A DNA stretch of 64,000 nt from Rhodanobacter sp. C01 (GTDB taxonomy: Bacteria > Pseudomonadota > Gammaproteobacteria > Xanthomonadales > Rhodanobacteraceae). The notes under the pieces are model-generated. The model had not been told where the DNA came from, did no database searches, and saw nothing but the letters and a program-made list of their open reading frames with translations. The DNA lies in contig NZ_MUNR01000008.1 in NCBI RefSeq assembly GCF_002001045.1, positions 248,001 to 312,000 on the forward strand, given 5' to 3'. The position numbers and the translations under genes are program-made. This document shows positions 1-12,100 of the stretch, one piece after another. Within the stretch, counting starts at the first letter, position 1. Each line of letters starts with the position of its first letter.

Positions 1-92
1 GTGAGGTTCGCCTGCGCCGCGGCGCGCGACAGATTGCCCAGCCGGGCAACCAGCACAAACTGTTGCAACAAGCCCAGCGGCAGCTTTCCCAT
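1..92 (-). CDS. LysR-type transcriptional regulator, N-terminal fragment cut by window edge
   Basis: On the minus strand an ATG at 92 opens a frame running off the window start (30 complete codons). The residues include LLQQFVLVARLGNLSRAAA, which fits helix 1 to the start of helix 2 of the LysR winged helix-turn-helix ('F..va..gs.s.AA..l'). A GAGAGA ribosome site lies about 7 bases upstream. LysR regulators often control a divergent neighbour; the aldo/keto reductase starts 378 bases away in the opposite direction, so it is a candidate target. Only the DNA-binding start is visible, so the inducer and exact family member cannot be told. Confidence 0.75.
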   Translation of the reverse strand, partial: MGKLPLGLLQQFVLVARLGNLSRAAAQANL

Positions 93-200
93 CTTGAATC
101 TCTCTCAAGTCTGGCTTGCGAATATATCGCTTTTTGGCGGTGTATGGCCCACGTATCTTGAGCTCACACCAAGCCTCCATGCCTCCCAGGAGATCCCGTC

Positions 201-380
201 ATGAGCTCACTCTGGACCAACCTGTTGTTCCTGCACGGTCACATCGCGCACGCCGATCTGCCCTGGCGATCCGATACGTGCACCGAGACGGGCCGGCGCA
301 AGCCCACCCCCAGGAAACCCAAGTCAATCGTGCGGATGTGCTGCGTAGCGGTCTGGCCGAGGCTTGTCGGGCCGCGCTGA
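201..380 (+). CDS. possible small protein, 59 aa, unknown
   Basis: A 59-codon frame between the LysR fragment and the aldo/keto reductase, starting ATG at 201 behind an AGGAG at 187-191 (9-base gap). It begins MSSLWTNLLFLHGHIA, a hydrophobic, histidine-containing stretch, and continues with a basic, proline-rich tail (TGRRKPTPRKPKS) and two adjacent cysteines. No known domain is recognised. The good ribosome site and hydrophobic-then-basic layout favour a real short gene. Length and position alone would also allow chance, so this is a tentative call. The remaining sequence between 93 and 470 shows nothing else I can name. Confidence 0.4.
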   Translation: MSSLWTNLLFLHGHIAHADLPWRSDTCTETGRRKPTPRKPKSIVRMCCVAVWPRLVGPR

Positions 381-470
381 ATCCATCCGGCACGCAACCC
401 CTCGGATAGATCACGCTCCTTTTGCCCGGATGCGTGCATGCTTGCTGCTTCCGATCATCCGAGGTGTTCC

Positions 471-1418
471 ATGCACAAGCGTCCACTTGGCAAATCGCCG
501 TTGTCCGTTGCACCGCTTGCCTTCGGCGGCAACGTATTTGGCTGGAGCGCCGACGAAAAGCGCTCGTTCGAACTGCTCGATGCCTTCGTCGACGGCGGCG
601 GCAACCTGATCGACACGGCGGACGTTTATTCGGCCTGGGTACCAGGCAATCGCGGTGGCGAGTCGGAAACCATCATCGGCAAGTGGCTGCAGCAATCGGG
701 CAAGCGCGACCAGGTGGTGATCGCCACCAAGGTAGCGAAGTGGGCGGAGCATCCCGGTCTGTCGCCGGCGAATATCTTGCAGGCCGTGGACGGCTCGCTG
801 AAGCGCCTGCAGACCGATCACATCGACCTGTATCAGGCACACGAGGACGATGCCAGCGTGCCGCTGGCGGAAACGCTGGGCGCGTTCGCACGGCTGATCG
901 AGGCCGGCAAGGTGCGCGTGATCGGTGCGTCCAACTACGGCGCCGCACGCTTTGCCGATGCGCTGGCAGTGTCGAAGGAACATGGCTTGCCGCGCTACGA
1001 GAGCCTGCAGCCGGAATACAACCTGGTCAGCCGCGCCGGTTACGAAAAGGAGCTGGAACCGCTGATCCGCGCGGAGCACATCGGCGTGATCAGTTACTAC
1101 GCGCTGGCCAGCGGCTTCCTCAGCGGCAAATACCGCAGCGAGGCCGATCTGGCCAAGAGCAACGCACGCGGCGGTGCGGTGAAGAAATACCTCAATCCGC
1201 ACGGCTTGCAGGTACTCGCTGCGCTGGATGCCATCGCCGCAGCCCACCACGCCACACCGGCCCAGGTGGCGCTCGCATGGCTGATCGCGCGACCCGGGCT
1301 CACTGCACCGATCGTCAGCGCCACCAGCGTCGAACAGCTGCGCGAGTTGTCAGGTGCCACCCGCCTGCAGCTGGTTCATGACGAGATCGCGCAACTGGAT
1401 CTGGCCAGCGCTATCTGA
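471..1418 (+). CDS. aldo/keto reductase
   Basis: 315-residue NADPH-dependent oxidoreductase of the aldo/keto reductase superfamily (TIM barrel), probably cytosolic. The start at 471 is chosen because GAGGTG lies 5 bases upstream and the family N-terminus HKRPLGKSPLSVAPLAFGG follows directly; a longer frame from 438 lacks this. The catalytic tetrad is visible: Asp and Tyr in LIDTADVYSAW, Lys in VVIATKVAKWA, His in DLYQAHEDD. The C-terminal GLTAPIVSATSVEQL matches the NADP-binding segment of the YajO/YhdN-like branch. The physiological substrate is unknown. Its stop touches the stop of the convergent next gene, with no spacer. Confidence 0.92.
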   Translation: MHKRPLGKSPLSVAPLAFGGNVFGWSADEKRSFELLDAFVDGGGNLIDTADVYSAWVPGNRGGESETIIGKWLQQSGKRDQVVIATKVAKWAEHPGLSPANILQAVDGSLKRLQTDHIDLYQAHEDDASVPLAETLGAFARLIEAGKVRVIGASNYGAARFADALAVSKEHGLPRYESLQPEYNLVSRAGYEKELEPLIRAEHIGVISYYALASGFLSGKYRSEADLAKSNARGGAVKKYLNPHGLQVLAALDAIAAAHHATPAQVALAWLIARPGLTAPIVSATSVEQLRELSGATRLQLVHDEIAQLDLASAI

Positions 1419-2507
1419 TCATTCCGACGCGGTGCCGGCATGCGCGGGAGTGCCGGCACTGCTATCGGAAGCGGGATCTTCATCCTGATCCTCCGGTGAC
1501 TCGACCTGGTAGCCATCAGCCTTCAGTGCAACCAGATAGCCGTCCGGCTTCAGCAGTTCGGTCATCGGCAGCATCGCGAATGTCTGTGCGTTGCTGCCGA
1601 GTGCCGTCCGCGCAGCGGCAAGCCATGTCGCCCGCTGCTTCGCCGGCACATCGTCCAGCCCCAGCGTGCGTGCAAAGCCCGCACCCGCGATGGCCGCAAC
1701 GCAAGCGTCGCGTCGCTCGCTGTCGGGCAGTTTGCGCAAGGCCTGCAGGTCGCCGGTGGCCCATGCATTGGCGCGCGCCCTCATCGCCGTCATGTCCTGC
1801 TCGACGCTGTCCAGCGTGCGGATGAAGCAGGTGGTGTCGTGCGGCGCGGAATTCTTGAACGCCTTGAGCGCCGCGCCCGGATGCTCGATGACGACCTGGT
1901 AGTCCGTCGGCACCTCCTTGACGCCGTAACGGGTGGCCAGTGCATCGATGTCGGCCTGGATGCCGCCGGTCTTGCTCAGGCCATTCGCCTTGATCGCCTT
2001 CTGGTAAAGCTCCTGCGCTGCGAAGATCGGGCGCCAGCGTTCGATGCCGCGGTTGTCGCCGATGTACTTCTGCTTGAGCACCTGCCAGCGTGCGTACACC
2101 GGTGGCGGCAGCACCTGCTGCAAGGTCTGCCCATCATCGTTCTTGCGTGCGCTGTAGGCCGATGGCAGCAGGAACATCTTGCCAAGGAAACCGACGTTGG
2201 CTTTCAACTTCACCGAAGGCGACAGCAGCACCTGCTGCGACTGGCTGATCACCTGGTCCAGTTCGTGCGATTGCCACCGCATGTTCTCCGGCAGCGGCGA
2301 CAGCGTGCCGAGCACCCACATCACGTGGCCGCCCTTGCTGACCTTCCATAGGCCTGGGCCCGGCTGCACGCCACTGACCACCACGGCGGCAAGATCCGCC
2401 ACATCCGATGGTGCCGGTGCGGGCGGTGCGGTGGCCGCAGCCGATTGCGCGAATGTCGGCGCGCTGCCGCACAGCAGCAACAGGACGATTCCAGCTAGCA
2501 GGCGCAT
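1419..2507 (-). CDS. TraB/GumN family protein, exported
   Basis: 362 residues from ATG 2507. The N-terminus MRLLAGIVLLLLCGSAPTFA is a clear signal peptide ending in an Ala-x-Ala-type site, followed by an Ala/Pro-rich linker and then the TraB/PrgY/GumN fold, signalled by the GGHVMWVLGTLSPLP motif (family pattern 'G..yl.GTiH..p'). The family is thought to include metalloprotease-like proteins related to Tiki; GumN sits in the xanthan locus of Xanthomonas, but no exopolysaccharide genes are nearby. The second half of the family usually carries another conserved block, less obvious here. A longer frame to 2654 was rejected because it would bury the signal peptide. Function not established. Confidence 0.8.
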   Translation of the reverse strand: MRLLAGIVLLLLCGSAPTFAQSAAATAPPAPAPSDVADLAAVVVSGVQPGPGLWKVSKGGHVMWVLGTLSPLPENMRWQSHELDQVISQSQQVLLSPSVKLKANVGFLGKMFLLPSAYSARKNDDGQTLQQVLPPPVYARWQVLKQKYIGDNRGIERWRPIFAAQELYQKAIKANGLSKTGGIQADIDALATRYGVKEVPTDYQVVIEHPGAALKAFKNSAPHDTTCFIRTLDSVEQDMTAMRARANAWATGDLQALRKLPDSERRDACVAAIAGAGFARTLGLDDVPAKQRATWLAAARTALGSNAQTFAMLPMTELLKPDGYLVALKADGYQVESPEDQDEDPASDSSAGTPAHAGTASE

Positions 2508-2616
2508 CCGTCTGACTCCGTCTTCGAAGCTGCCATTGTGGCAGCTCGATCCTGACTCGGAGATTGCCTGGCGGCATCCACGCGAATCGAAGCTCCGCGG
2601 ACATGCGAAAGCAAAC

Positions 2617-2634
2617 CGGGCGCCGAAGCGCCCC
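2617..2634 (-). terminator. hairpin terminator of icd
   Basis: Perfect 6-bp GGGCGC/GCGCCC stem (2618-2633) closed on the minus strand by a TTCG tetraloop, 40 bases after the icd stop. The following T-tract is short and interrupted, so termination may be partial or assisted. Confidence 0.55.
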
Positions 2635-2675
2635 GTTTCATCCGTTGCCATCACAAGCGCTCTGGCTGGTCGCGG

Positions 2676-5243
<2,568 letters not shown>

Positions 5244-5280
5244 CAGAACAGGAGCGCGGCTTGGCTGCGCTCCTGTTCTG
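5244..5280 (-). terminator. long perfect hairpin, probable terminator of the lipoprotein gene
   Basis: A 14-bp perfect inverted repeat (CAGAACAGGAGCGC at 5244-5257 and its complement at 5267-5280) around a 9-base loop, 71 bases after the stop of the minus-strand lipoprotein gene. On that strand it is followed by TTTCTGTGTG, a weak T-tract. Unusually long stem for a simple terminator. Confidence 0.6.
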
Positions 5281-5351
5281 ACCACATCATCAATCACTAT
5301 GCTCGTCGAAGGATGCGCCTTCGGCGGGTTTCGGCCATCAGTGACGGCGCA

Positions 5352-5609
5352 TCAATGCCCTGCCGTACTGGCTGGCGGCGGCGCGGTCGAGCCGCTGTTC
5401 ATGGGCGCCATGGCGGTGCCACTGCTTGCCGGTGGCTGGGTGGTGGCAGCGGGCGCTGGTGGCGGTGTGGCCGGTGATGCCGCGGTGGCGGCCGGCGGTG
5501 GCGTGGCCGGTACCTGCGGGGACGATTCATCGTTCTTGCCGCACGCGCTCAAGGCCAGCACGGCGACGGCAGAAGCCGCATACATCAGGATCTGGCGAGT
5601 CATCTTCAT
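5352..5609 (-). CDS. small Pro/Ala/Thr-rich lipoprotein
   Basis: 85 residues from ATG 5609, preceded by a perfect AGGAGG six bases upstream; an ATG two codons later is possible. The N-terminus MTRQILMYAASAVAVLALSAC is a lipoprotein signal with lipobox LSAC, so the mature protein would be lipid-anchored at its Cys. The rest (GKNDESSPQVPATPPPAAT onward) is a low-complexity Pro/Ala/Ser/Thr chain ending STAGH, lacking any domain and probably disordered. The role is unknown; such chains commonly span periplasm or act as spacers. It lies downstream of the efflux operon but 154 bases away, so it probably has its own promoter. Confidence 0.75.
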   Translation of the reverse strand: MKMTRQILMYAASAVAVLALSACGKNDESSPQVPATPPPAATAASPATPPPAPAATTQPPASSGTAMAPMNSGSTAPPPASTAGH

Positions 5610-5763
5610 CTGAAACCTCCTGCCTCGGGAAAAGCGATCAGGCTTGCGCCTGGAATCGGGGTCAGTGATAACCGTCCTGCCGTTAACAAGCCGTGTGCAT
5701 GAAGGCAAAGCCTCGCTTACAAGCACCCGGCAACTCATGTCAGGATCGCGTACAGCCTGTGCC

Positions 5764-8700
5764 TCAACCCCGCACGCCGATCATGCGACGCGAGCGCGCA
5801 CGTTCCTGCCGGCTCAGGCGCCAGCTGCTCCAGCGGGCCGCAAGGCACGAGAAGATCACGTACAGGGCCGGCGTACTCAGCAGGGTCAGGCTTTGCGAGA
5901 TCAGCAGGCCGCCGATCAGGGCGATACCGAGCGGACGGCGCAGCTCGGAACCTTCGCCGAGGCCGATCGCGATCGGCAGCGCGGCGAGAATGGCGACCAT
6001 GGTGGTCATCATGATCGGACGGAAGCGCACGATGCACGCCTCGCGCGCGGCATCCATCGGGTTCTTGCCATGCTCGCGCTCGGCGACGAGGGCGAAGTCG
6101 ATCATCATTATCGCGTTCTTCTTGACGATGCCGATCAGCAGCACCAGCGCGATCTGCGCAATCACCGACAGGTCGGTGTTGGTGAACCACAACGCCAGCA
6201 GCGCACCGACACCCGCCGCCGGCAGGGTGGACAGGATCGTCACCGGATGGATCAGGCTCTCGTACAGCATGCCCAGCACGATGTAGACGGTGAGCACCGC
6301 GCCCAGCACCAGCCACAGCATGCCGCTCTGCGATTGCTGGAAGCGGCGGAAATCGCCACCCACGTTGAGCTTGATGTCGCCCGGCATGCGCATGTTGCCG
6401 GCAGTGGCCTGGATCACCTGCAAGGCCTCGCCCATGCTCACGCCAGGAGCCAGGTTGAAGCTGAGATCCATCGTGGTCTGCTGGTTCTCATGGGTGACCT
6501 GGGTCGGCGCAAGGCCGGCCTTCTGATGCGCGAACGCGGTGAGCGGGATCATCTGGCCACTGGTCGACTTCACGTAGGTGCTGTCCAGCGAAGCCGGTGA
6601 CGCGGTCTGGTTCGGCAGCGCGTTGATCACCACCTTGTACTGGTTGAGGTCGGAGTAGATCGTCGACACCTGGCGCTGGCCGAAGGCGTCGTAGAGCGCG
6701 CCGTCGATGGTGCCGATGGAAAGCCCGAGCCGCGAGGCCTTGTCGCGATCGATCACGATGTCCTGCTCGAGGCCGGCATCGTCGACGTCGCTGCCGACAT
6801 CCTTCAGCTTGGGATTCTTCTTCAGCTCAGTCACCAGCTTGGGCAACCACTCCTGCAGTTCGACCAGGTCGTCGCCCTGCAGCGATATCTGATATTGCGC
6901 GCCCTGGCTGCTGCCGCCACCGCCGAAGCTGGGCAGATCCTGGATCGGACGCAGTCGCACATTCAGATCCGGATATTTCGCCGCCTTCGCGCTGAGCCGC
7001 GCCAGCGCCTCGAAGGTATCGTCCTTGCGCCCCGCCTCATGGGTCTTCAGCTGGATGTCGAAGAAGCCGCTGGCACCCTGGCGACTGCTGCCCAGCCGCG
7101 AGCCGACCGCGGCAACGTCGTGATCCTTGAGCAGCATGTCGATCAGACGCTGCTGGCGGTTGACCGAATCCTGGAACGATACCGTCGAGCCCGACGTCGC
7201 GCGGCCACGGATCAGGCCGGTATCCTGCTGCGGAAACAGGCTGGTCTTGACCTGGGTGAACAGGAACACGGTGACGCCGATCAGGATCAGCGGCGTCAGC
7301 GACAGCAGCAGGGCATGCCGCAGCGAGAAATCCAGCGCGCGCACGTAGACCGCCAGCATGCGCTCGTGAAAGCGGTCGATCGCACGGCCCCAGCGTGACG
7401 ATTCCGCCGCTTCGCGATGCCCCCTGAGGAAGTGGCCGCACAACGACGGGGTCAGGGTCAGCGAGACAAGCGCCGAAATCACGATCGCCGCCACCAGCGT
7501 CATCGTGAATTCCTTGAAGAACATGCCGGTGATGCCGCCCATGAACAGCAACGGGATGAACACGGCGATCAGCGAGCCGGTGATCGAGATGATGGTGAAG
7601 CCGATCTCGCGCGCACCAGTCAGCGCTGCCTGCATCCGCGTCATGCCCTGGTCGATATGCCGCACGATGTTCTCGATCACCACGATCGCGTCGTCGACGA
7701 CGAACCCGATCGCGATCACCAGCGCGAGCAGGGTGAGGTTGTTGAGGGTGTAGCCGAGGATGTACATCAGCATGGCCGCACCGGCCAGCGACAGCGGCAC
7801 CGCCACCGCGGCGATCAGGGTAGGCGCCAGCCGGCGCAGGAACAGCGCCATCGTCAGCACCACCATCGCCAGGCTGATCAGCAGCGTGGCCTGCACTTCG
7901 TGCAGCGACGCACGGATGGTCGGCGTGCCGTCGAAATACGGCGTCAGCGTGGTACCCGGCTGCAGGTAGCTGCGCAGCTCGGGGATCGCCGCCTTGACCC
8001 GGTCCACCGTGCCGATGATGTTGGCATTGGACTGCTTGTAGACGTACATCAGGATCGCCGGCTTGCCCCTGAACCAGGCCGCCTGGTACGCATCTTGTGT
8101 GCCGTCGTAGACCTTGGCCACGTCGGACAACCGCACCGCCACGCCCTTCTGGTTGGCGATCACCAGCTTCGCGAAATCGTCGGCGTTGTGCAGGGCATCG
8201 TTGGCAGTCACCGCCATCGTGGTGTGGCCATCGCTAAGAAAGCCCTGCGGCGACGTCACGTTGGCCGCGGTGAGCGCATTGCGCAGATCGTCCGGCGACA
8301 GGCCCATCGCATTGAGCGCGCGCAGGTTCACGTCGACGCGCACCGCCGGAGTCGACGCACCGGCGATATCCACCGAGGCCACGCCTTCGAGCTGACGCAG
8401 CCGCTGCGCCAGCAGCGAATCGGCCACGTCGTACAGGTCGCGCGCGGATTGCGTCTCGGAGGTCAGCGCGAAGGCGATGATCGGGTCGTCGTTCGGATTC
8501 GCCTTCTCGTAGCTGGGCGGGCTGTTGAGGCCGGAAGGCAAATCCGACTGCGCCGCGTTGATCGCCGCCTGCACGTCGCGCGCGGCGGCGTCCAGGTTGC
8601 GGCCGGTATCGAACATCAGGAATACCTGCGTGCTGCCCAGAGAGCTGGACGAACGCATGGTATCGATGCCAGGCACCTGGCCCAGGTGGCGCTCCAGCGG

Positions 8701-8895
8701 TGCCGCCACGGTGGAGGCCATGGTGCCGGCGCTGGCACCGGCCTGACTGGCCTGCACGAAGATCACCGGAAACTGCATGTCAGGTAGCGCGGACACCCCA
8801 AGCAGGGCGTAACAGATCACCCCGACCACAAAGACACCGATCGCCAGCAACGAGGTGCCGATCGGGCGACGGATGAACGGGCCGGAGATATTCAT
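5764..8895 (-). CDS. mdtC: RND multidrug efflux permease (MdtC-like)
   Basis: 1043 residues, the length of HAE1-type RND proton/drug antiporters, inner membrane. It starts MNISGPFIRRPIGTSLLAIG (family start at the first membrane helix), with the proton-relay Asp pair in GFVVDDAIVVIENI of TM4 and the second-half IVKKNAIMMIDFALVAE motif containing the relay Lys. Two large periplasmic loops follow TM1 and TM7. Third gene of the minus-strand adaptor-permease-permease operon, the order of E. coli mdtABC, where MdtB and MdtC form a heterotrimer. The symbol is by position and similarity; substrates are unknown. No TolC-type outer-membrane channel gene follows. Confidence 0.88.
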   Translation of the reverse strand: MNISGPFIRRPIGTSLLAIGVFVVGVICYALLGVSALPDMQFPVIFVQASQAGASAGTMASTVAAPLERHLGQVPGIDTMRSSSSLGSTQVFLMFDTGRNLDAAARDVQAAINAAQSDLPSGLNSPPSYEKANPNDDPIIAFALTSETQSARDLYDVADSLLAQRLRQLEGVASVDIAGASTPAVRVDVNLRALNAMGLSPDDLRNALTAANVTSPQGFLSDGHTTMAVTANDALHNADDFAKLVIANQKGVAVRLSDVAKVYDGTQDAYQAAWFRGKPAILMYVYKQSNANIIGTVDRVKAAIPELRSYLQPGTTLTPYFDGTPTIRASLHEVQATLLISLAMVVLTMALFLRRLAPTLIAAVAVPLSLAGAAMLMYILGYTLNNLTLLALVIAIGFVVDDAIVVIENIVRHIDQGMTRMQAALTGAREIGFTIISITGSLIAVFIPLLFMGGITGMFFKEFTMTLVAAIVISALVSLTLTPSLCGHFLRGHREAAESSRWGRAIDRFHERMLAVYVRALDFSLRHALLLSLTPLILIGVTVFLFTQVKTSLFPQQDTGLIRGRATSGSTVSFQDSVNRQQRLIDMLLKDHDVAAVGSRLGSSRQGASGFFDIQLKTHEAGRKDDTFEALARLSAKAAKYPDLNVRLRPIQDLPSFGGGGSSQGAQYQISLQGDDLVELQEWLPKLVTELKKNPKLKDVGSDVDDAGLEQDIVIDRDKASRLGLSIGTIDGALYDAFGQRQVSTIYSDLNQYKVVINALPNQTASPASLDSTYVKSTSGQMIPLTAFAHQKAGLAPTQVTHENQQTTMDLSFNLAPGVSMGEALQVIQATAGNMRMPGDIKLNVGGDFRRFQQSQSGMLWLVLGAVLTVYIVLGMLYESLIHPVTILSTLPAAGVGALLALWFTNTDLSVIAQIALVLLIGIVKKNAIMMIDFALVAEREHGKNPMDAAREACIVRFRPIMMTTMVAILAALPIAIGLGEGSELRRPLGIALIGGLLISQSLTLLSTPALYVIFSCLAARWSSWRLSRQERARSRRMIGVRG

Positions 8896-9055
8896 GGATC
8901 AAGCTGGACCAGGGTGCGGATGACGTTATGCCGGATAGTGCGCAAAGGGCTCAGTCCACTGCCAACGCCTCAGCCGCGAAAAGGTTGAGTTGACGCAAGC
9001 GGATGATGATCCGCACCTGTGCTCCTGTCCGCAAGGGACGGCAAGCATGCGACAA

Positions 9056-9088
9056 CTTCAACCGCTGCACGATGACGAGCGGTTGAAG
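9056..9088 (-). other. 11-bp inverted repeat in the mdtB-mdtC spacer
   Basis: CTTCAACCGCT (9056-9066) and its complement (9078-9088) flank an 11-base loop in the unusually long (242-base) spacer between the two permease genes. In the transcript it could stabilise mRNA ends or attenuate mdtC expression. No other feature was recognised in this spacer. Confidence 0.45.
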
Positions 9089-9137
9089 CTGAACTCATGC
9101 ACGGCCACGGAAAAGTCGTGCGGAGTGGTGGCTGGCG

Positions 9138-12100
9138 TCACGCCACGCCCTGGTTTGCATGCTGCAGCGCGCGTTGCTCGCGGCGTGCGGCGAGCCAGTC
9201 GGAGAAACGTTCCATGTACAGGTAGATCACCGGCGTGGTGTACAGCGTCACCAGCTGCGACAGCAGCAGGCCGCCGACGATCGACACACCCAGCGGGCGG
9301 CGCAGTTCCGAACCGATGCCGTTGCCCAGCGCCAGCGGCAGCGCGCCGAGCATCGCCGCAGCAGTAGTCATCATGATCGGGCGGAAGCGCAGCAGGCAGG
9401 CGCGGCGGATCGCGTCATGCGCGTTGAGGCCTGTGCGCTTCGCCTCGATCGCGAAGTCGATCATCATGATCGCGTTCTTCTTGACGATGCCGATCAGCAG
9501 CACGATGCCGACAATGCCGTCCACCGACAGGCTCATGCCGCACAGGATCAGCGCCAGCAGCGCGCCGACACCGGCCGGCGGCAGCGTCGAGATGATCGTC
9601 AGCGGGTGGATGTAGCTCTCGTACAGCACACCCAGCACGATGTAGATCACGATCACCGCCGCCAGCAGCAGCAATACCTCGTCACCCAGGCTGGAGGAGA
9701 ATTCCGCCGCCTTGCCGATGAACTGGCCGCGCACCTGCGGCGGGAAGTTCAGCTGCTTCTCGATATCGTGGATCGCATCCACCGCCTGCGACAGCGAATA
9801 GCCCGGCGCCAGGTTGAACGACACGGTCACGGCCGGCAGCTGTTGCTGGTGGCTCACCACCAGCGGTGCAGTGGTGATCTCGGAGCTCGCCAGCGAGGCG
9901 ATCGGGATGATGCTGCCGCTGCCGATGATCACGCCGGTATTGGCGACATTGATGCCGGTGCTGGTGGAGGAGTTGCTCGACGCGACCTGGCCGAAGCTGG
10001 TCGCATTGCTGCCGGTGAGTGCGCCGTTGCCGTTGCTCTTCACCGCCAGCTGGTTCAGCAGCGACGTGCTGGTACGGAACTCCGGTGCCACTTCGAGCAC
10101 CACGCGATACTGGTTGAGCTGGGTGAAGATGGTCGAGATCTGGCGCTGGCCGAACGAGTCGTACAGCGTGTCGTCGATGGTTTGCACCGGCACACCGAGC
10201 CGGCTGGCCTTGTCGCGATCGATGGTCAGCTTCAGCGCGGTGCCCTGATCGGCAAGGTTGTTGCCGACGTCGGACAGCTCCGGGCGCTGGCGCATCGCCT
10301 GGGTCATCTGGTTGGCATAGCCGGACAGCTCGGCGGCGTTCACGTCCGACAGCGAGTACTGGTACTCGGTGGCCGACACCTGGCTGTCCAGCGTCACGTC
10401 CTGCACTGGCTTGAGGTACAGCGCGACACCCGGGATACCGGCCGCCGCCGCCTGCAGGTTCGCCACCATCGTGTCCAGGTTCGCGCGATCGCCGCGATCC
10501 TTCAGCACGATGCTGAGCTGGCCCTGATTCAGTGTGGGATTGACCGAACCGGCGCCGATGAAGGCCGCCACGCCCGCTACGCCATCCTGCTTGCGCAACG
10601 CGTCGGCCACCGCCTTGGTGCGCTGTTCCATCTGCGGGAACGCCACGTTCTGGTCGGCCTGCACCACACCGGTGATCATGCCGGTGTCCTGCTCGGGCAG
10701 CAGGCCCTTGGGGATCACGATGTAGAGGAACACGGTGACCACGACGGTGATCGCCGCGACCGTGATGGTCAGACGCTGGTGTCCGAGCACCCAGTCCAGC
10801 GAGCTCTCGTAGACATTGACCGTGCGCGTCCACAGGTTCTTCTTGCCGCTGGCAGCGTGGCGCTCGTGCGCATCGTCGCCCTCGGGCAACTGGTCGGCCT
10901 TGAGCAGGTAGGCGCACATCATCGGCGTCAGCGTCAGCGACACCAGCATCGAGATGGTCACCGCGATCGTCAACACCCACGCGAATTCGTGGAACAGCCG
11001 CCCGGTGACGCCCGGCATCAGCAGCAGCGGCAGGAACACCGCCACCAGCGACACAGTCAGCGACAGCACGGTGAAGCCGATCTCCCGCGCGCCGATCTCG
11101 GCGGCCTCCTTGCCGTCCTTGCCCTGCTCGATGTAGCGCACGATGTTCTCGATCATCACGATCGCATCGTCGACCACGAAGCCAGTGGCGACGGTGAGCG
11201 CCATCAGCGAGAGGTTGTCCAGCGACATGCCGGTGAACGCCATCACGCCGAACGTGCCGAGCAGCGACAGCGGCACCGCCACCGATGGGATGATCGTGGC
11301 CCACAGCCGGCGCAGGAACACGAAGATCACCGCGACCACCAGGAAGATGGTCAGCAGCAGGGTGAACTCCACATCGTGCACCGACGCGCGGATGGTCACG
11401 GTGCGGTCGGCGAACACGTCCAGGTGCACGTTGGCCGGCAGCACTGCGCGCAGCTGCGGCAGGATCTGCCGGATCGACTCCACCGTCTGCACGATGTTCG
11501 CGCCGGGCTGGCGGCGGATATCCAGCAGCACCGCCGGCTTGCCGTTCGCCCATGCGGCGAGCTGGTCGTTCTCCGCGCCGTCGACCACGTTCGCCACGTC
11601 GGACAGACGCACCGCCGAATTATTCTGGTAGCTGATGATGGTGCTCTTGTATTCCTCGGCCGTGGCCAGCTGGTCATTGGTACCGATGCTGTAGCTCTGC
11701 GTGGCACCGTTGAGCGTGCCCTTGGGCGCATTCACGTTGGCCTCGGTGAGCGCGCTGCGCACGTCCTCCATGGTCAGGCCGAGGTTGCCCAGCTGCGCCG
11801 GATTCACCTGCACGCGCACGGCCGGACGCACATTGCCGGCGATCGAGACCAGGCCGACGCCCTGCACCTGCGACAGCTTCTGCGCCAGGATCGAATCGGC
11901 GTAGTTGTTGACGTCGCGCAACGGCAGGCTGTCGGAAGTGAGTTCCAGCGTGAGGATCGGTGCGTCGGCCGGGTTCACCCGGTTATAGACCGGCGGATAC
12001 GGCAGCGTGCTTGGCAGCGTGCCGCGCGCCTGGTTCAACGCGGACTGCACATCCTGCGCCGCGATGTCGATGTCGCGATCCATGTTGAACTGCAACACGA

